Shown here piece after piece: positions 61,373 to 64,000 of a stretch of DNA of 64,000 bases. The position numbers and the translations under genes were made by a program. Origin of the DNA: VAZQ01 sp050179645 (GTDB lineage: Bacteria; Pseudomonadota; Alphaproteobacteria; Rhizobiales; Xanthobacteraceae); NCBI GenBank assembly GCA_050179645.1, contig JBFXEX010000002.1:1-64000 (forward strand), given 5' to 3'. A model generated the notes under the pieces. The model ran no database searches, was not told the DNA's origin, and saw only the letters and a list, made by a program, of their open reading frames with translations. Positions within the stretch are counted from its first letter, which is position 1; every line of letters begins with the position of its first letter.

Positions 61373-63862
61373 CTACGGGGCCGGTTCGCTGGCCATGTTG
61401 GCGACGGCGCGGCGCAAGGCCGCGATCAGTTCCTGGCTGTGGATGAGGTGCGCCTCCTCGTGGTCGAGGATCTTGTTGAATCCCCGCTGCTTCAGCGCCG
61501 TAATGTCGACGCGGCCCTGCAGCGCCTCGCCGCCGGCAGCATCGCAGACGATGTCGATCACCCGGTCGAGCGCATGCAGGCGGCCGAGCAGGTAGTCGTT
61601 CTCGCGGTAGGCGCGCGAGAAGAACGCCGCGAAGTGGCCGAGCCCGATACCTTTGAGACTCCGGATGCCGTCGAAGCCGCGTAGCGCATGGGCGTCCTGC
61701 GGACTGATGCGGTCGATCAGGATTTCGTTGAGTTCGCCCATCTCGCGGCCGGTGGTGACCGGGAACGTCAGCACGTCCCAGAACGGAAATCCGAGGTAGT
61801 TGATGATCACCTCGCGCCGCGCATCCGCATGCCAGGCCGCCGGATCGAGACTGGCCAGCAGTTCGTCGAGATTATGCGTGCTGGCGTCGAGGTCGATCTC
61901 GGTCGCCAGCTGCTCGATCAGCCGGTCGAGCCGCGCGGCGTTGCGCTCGACGAAGTCCTGCGCGAAGGCGTGCAGGTTCTTGATTTCGCCGGCGGACGGC
62001 TCGGCCGGGAAAATCTCCGCGACCATGGCTTTGACTTCGGCGCTGTAGAAGTCCGCCTCTTCGCGCCGGCGAAGCCTCTCGAGATGACCGTAGAACTCGC
62101 CCTTCAGACGATCGACGACACGCGGATCAAGCCCGGCGAAGCGCTCCTGTCCGATCAACTCATAGAGCCGGTTCTGCCCCTCGATCAGAAAATGCAATCG
62201 GCGCTCGCGGTACTTGACGTCGAACGCCAGCAGGTATCGCACCCACTGCGGCAAATGCGCCGCATCCTGCGGCTCGAACTCGAGCGCGGCGCTGTCGGCG
62301 CGCTCGTACACGATGCCCTTGTGCACCGCCCAGACGTCGATGATCTCGCTGACCACACGGGCCAACGGCGAACGGGCGGCGGCGCCGCGCAGTTGCACGA
62401 TCAGTTCCGCACCGAAGGCCCGCACCGACGCGAGCTTGAGCCGCACGTAGGACTGGTAGGCAAAGCCCGCATCCTGCGCGACATGATCGTTGACCTGCTT
62501 GCGCGAGGTGCGCAGCTCGGCGGTCGTCATCGCCCGGTCGAACTCGCTCGTAATGACCCTGGCGACGAGCTCGCTGACATGCGGCCGGGCGCTGTCGATG
62601 ATCGCCCGCAGCCGACGCACCCGCTCGTTGAAATCGATGACCCAGCCGAGTTCGTCGGTGACCGGTTGCGAGCTCGGGATATCGGAGAGCGCGCCGCGCA
62701 GGGTCGCGAAGAAGCCCGGGACATTGAGCCGACGGCCTGCGACCGGCGGCGCCGGGTGCGGGTCGATATAGACCAGCCGCCGATCGACCTCGCGGTAGGC
62801 GGCGCGGCCGTGGATCGCCGAGATCGCCTGCTGGAACGGCCGGTTGTTGAGCACCGAGCCGTCGATGAACGACGCCGTCGCCGGATCGACGCCCGCCTGC
62901 AGGTGCTTGGGAAATTCCTTTGCGAGGAATTCCGAGCGTCGCGGCCACGTACCCAGGCGCTGCGCTACCACCTCGTCCATTTCGACCACGCGAGCCGGCG
63001 GAAATGCGCCGGGGAACGACGACGTGGCCCTGGCGGCGAACGCCAACCCCGGCGCGTTGTCCATCGCAAAGTCGCTCTCCACCTCGCCGCTCGGATGCCG
63101 GCGATAGGCGAACTGCAGGACGTGGTGGTGGTCGAGTTCGTGGATCAGCGGCGGATCGTGGATCTGCACGAGCTGGTAGTAGCCGTGATAGTCGGTCACG
63201 GTGACGAATAGATCGAGCGAATGGCCGGTCGGCAGCAGGGACGACCGGCCAGGCTCGCGCGGCTCCATCAGGGTCACGGCGTCGTACATCAGCGCCGCCA
63301 TCACCTGGCCGTCGAGCGGCGGCTTGAACCAGCGCGAGCGCACGAACAGCGACAGTTTGCGGCGCACCTCCAGATCCTGGAACAGGCTGAACTTGCCGGA
63401 CTTCGCCGCGCCCCAGAGAAGCGGCCGCAGGAACCACTTGCTCCATTGTCCAGCGCGCGCGTCGGGAGCCAGCAGGACCGAGACGTCGGCGTTGTCGAGC
63501 CACAGGTCGCGCAGCACCTCCATCGGCAGGTCGTGCGCCAAGGCGCGCGCCAGCATCGCACCGTTGATACCGCCGGCGGAGGCGCCGGCGACGATGTCGA
63601 CGATCACCCGCAGTTCGACGCTGTGGCCGATCTCGCGTAGCAGTTCGAAATAGACCTGTTCGGTATCATGGCCGGGAGCGGCGACGCGATCAGGCCGGTC
63701 GGAATACGCGGCGCGGGCCCGCAGATCGCGATCCGGGATGGCGTGCAGCGCGCTCGAGGCGCGGACCAGCTTGAGAATTTCCTTCGTGATGCCGTACATG
63801 TAGACGGCGAGCGAGACGCCTCCGAAGCAGACCAGCGCAATTCGCAGTTCCTTCTCGCGCAC
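61373..63862 (-). CDS. Patatin-like phospholipase, large type (DUF3376)
   Basis: 829 residues. The N-terminal half is a patatin: oxyanion loop CFGGVSLAVYMYG, nucleophile Ser95 in GASAGGINGA, and Asp334 in FIDGSVLNN. The C-terminal half (about 400-829) is helical and fits the DUF3376 extension found in long bacterial patatins. It should hydrolyse acyl lipids at the membrane. No signal peptide is present. It has no type III or type VI partner gene nearby, so a housekeeping lipid role is as likely as an effector role. Confidence 0.9.
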   Translation of the reverse strand: MREKELRIALVCFGGVSLAVYMYGITKEILKLVRASSALHAIPDRDLRARAAYSDRPDRVAAPGHDTEQVYFELLREIGHSVELRVIVDIVAGASAGGINGAMLARALAHDLPMEVLRDLWLDNADVSVLLAPDARAGQWSKWFLRPLLWGAAKSGKFSLFQDLEVRRKLSLFVRSRWFKPPLDGQVMAALMYDAVTLMEPREPGRSSLLPTGHSLDLFVTVTDYHGYYQLVQIHDPPLIHELDHHHVLQFAYRRHPSGEVESDFAMDNAPGLAFAARATSSFPGAFPPARVVEMDEVVAQRLGTWPRRSEFLAKEFPKHLQAGVDPATASFIDGSVLNNRPFQQAISAIHGRAAYREVDRRLVYIDPHPAPPVAGRRLNVPGFFATLRGALSDIPSSQPVTDELGWVIDFNERVRRLRAIIDSARPHVSELVARVITSEFDRAMTTAELRTSRKQVNDHVAQDAGFAYQSYVRLKLASVRAFGAELIVQLRGAAARSPLARVVSEIIDVWAVHKGIVYERADSAALEFEPQDAAHLPQWVRYLLAFDVKYRERRLHFLIEGQNRLYELIGQERFAGLDPRVVDRLKGEFYGHLERLRRREEADFYSAEVKAMVAEIFPAEPSAGEIKNLHAFAQDFVERNAARLDRLIEQLATEIDLDASTHNLDELLASLDPAAWHADARREVIINYLGFPFWDVLTFPVTTGREMGELNEILIDRISPQDAHALRGFDGIRSLKGIGLGHFAAFFSRAYRENDYLLGRLHALDRVIDIVCDAAGGEALQGRVDITALKQRGFNKILDHEEAHLIHSQELIAALRRAVANMASEPAP

Positions 63863-64000
63863 GACCCTGCCCTTCGGCCCCGATGATTCCCAGCGTCCCC
63901 GCGATCATGGAGTGGGAATCCAACAGGCGAAAGGGGCGCTCCCTGGATTGATCGGTCGCTCCTCAGCATGAGGCCGGAGCGATCCGTCTCATCGGTTACC
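63863..64000. other. Upstream region of the patatin gene
   Basis: This 138-bp edge stretch has no protein-like frame of its own. It probably contains the promoter of the patatin gene. Confidence 0.5.

Noticed and set aside
61688..63211. A 507-codon open frame antisense to the patatin gene
   Set aside because: It has the same shadow composition; the patatin frame has catalytic motifs.
61373..63862. CBASS-type patatin effector with the cyclase gene as partner
   Set aside because: The cyclase is class III with an ATPase and TPRs, not a CD-NTase; the genes are 8 kb apart on separate transcripts, and no other CBASS gene is present.

Overview
The window is high-GC DNA from an alphaproteobacterium of the order Hyphomicrobiales (Bradyrhizobium / Rhodopseudomonas / Xanthobacteraceae-like). 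This rests on gene order and family content: glyA-nrdR and ribD-ribE-ribH-nusB on one strand, DUF177-plsX-fabH-ihfA-merR, a K+-independent H+-pyrophosphatase facing a BamE-like lipoprotein, a cytochrome bc1 chaperone, and an LdtR-type MarR regulator upstream of an L,D-transpeptidase. No sequence search was run, so the genus is an inference. I saw no rRNA, tRNA, CRISPR array, transposase or phage gene.

Layout. 0.4-4.7 kb: an enamidase-like amidohydrolase, a small protein, an unusual exonuclease-CBS-nucleotidyltransferase fusion and a conserved hypothetical, all on the minus strand. 4.9-8.5 kb: a two-component sodium:solute symporter (DUF4212 small subunit plus SSS permease) ending at a strong terminator, then three small membrane proteins. 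8.5-24.3 kb: mostly minus-strand housekeeping genes: merR, ihfA, fabH, plsX, DUF177, bc1 chaperone, (bamE on plus), hppA, a secreted protein, an MFS transporter, an FMN-dependent 2-hydroxy-acid oxidase, thiL, (P450 on plus), nusB, ribH, ribE, ribD. 24.6-32.1 kb: a plus-strand insertion between ribD and nrdR-glyA carrying a formylglycine-generating enzyme, membrane proteins including DUF202 and DUF1622, two leaderless sulfatases and a YiaW/YiaV-like pair. 32.1-35.6 kb: nrdR, glyA, asnS.

35.6-44.1 kb is accessory. It holds a TIR / NB-ARC / TPR protein with the layout of an NLR immune receptor, two copies of a nested palindromic repeat, a secreted dienelactone-hydrolase-like protein, a beta-lactamase-fold hydrolase, a membrane diguanylate cyclase and small proteins. 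44.1-50.3 kb: a DNA-binding domain fused to an alpha/beta hydrolase, a MddA-like methyltransferase, a DUF3455 protein, the L,D-transpeptidase with its LdtR-like regulator, and a redoxin. 50.3-53.5 kb: a 1042-residue class III nucleotide cyclase / ATPase / TPR protein. 53.5-57.2 kb: a valine-catabolic operon (isobutyryl-CoA dehydrogenase, 3-hydroxyisobutyryl-CoA hydrolase, a membrane protein, 3-hydroxyisobutyrate dehydrogenase). 57.2-63.9 kb: an exported beta-propeller / caspase protein, hemB and a large patatin-like protein.

The two strongest leads are the TIR-NB-ARC-TPR protein at 35646-38111, whose base composition differs from its neighbours and which sits beside repeats, and the sulfatase / maturase / DUF202 module that splits a normally contiguous riboflavin-synthesis block. 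Several large signalling proteins (TIR-NLR, cyclase-ATPase-TPR, exported caspase, patatin) occur within about 28 kb, but nothing in the sequence links them into one system.
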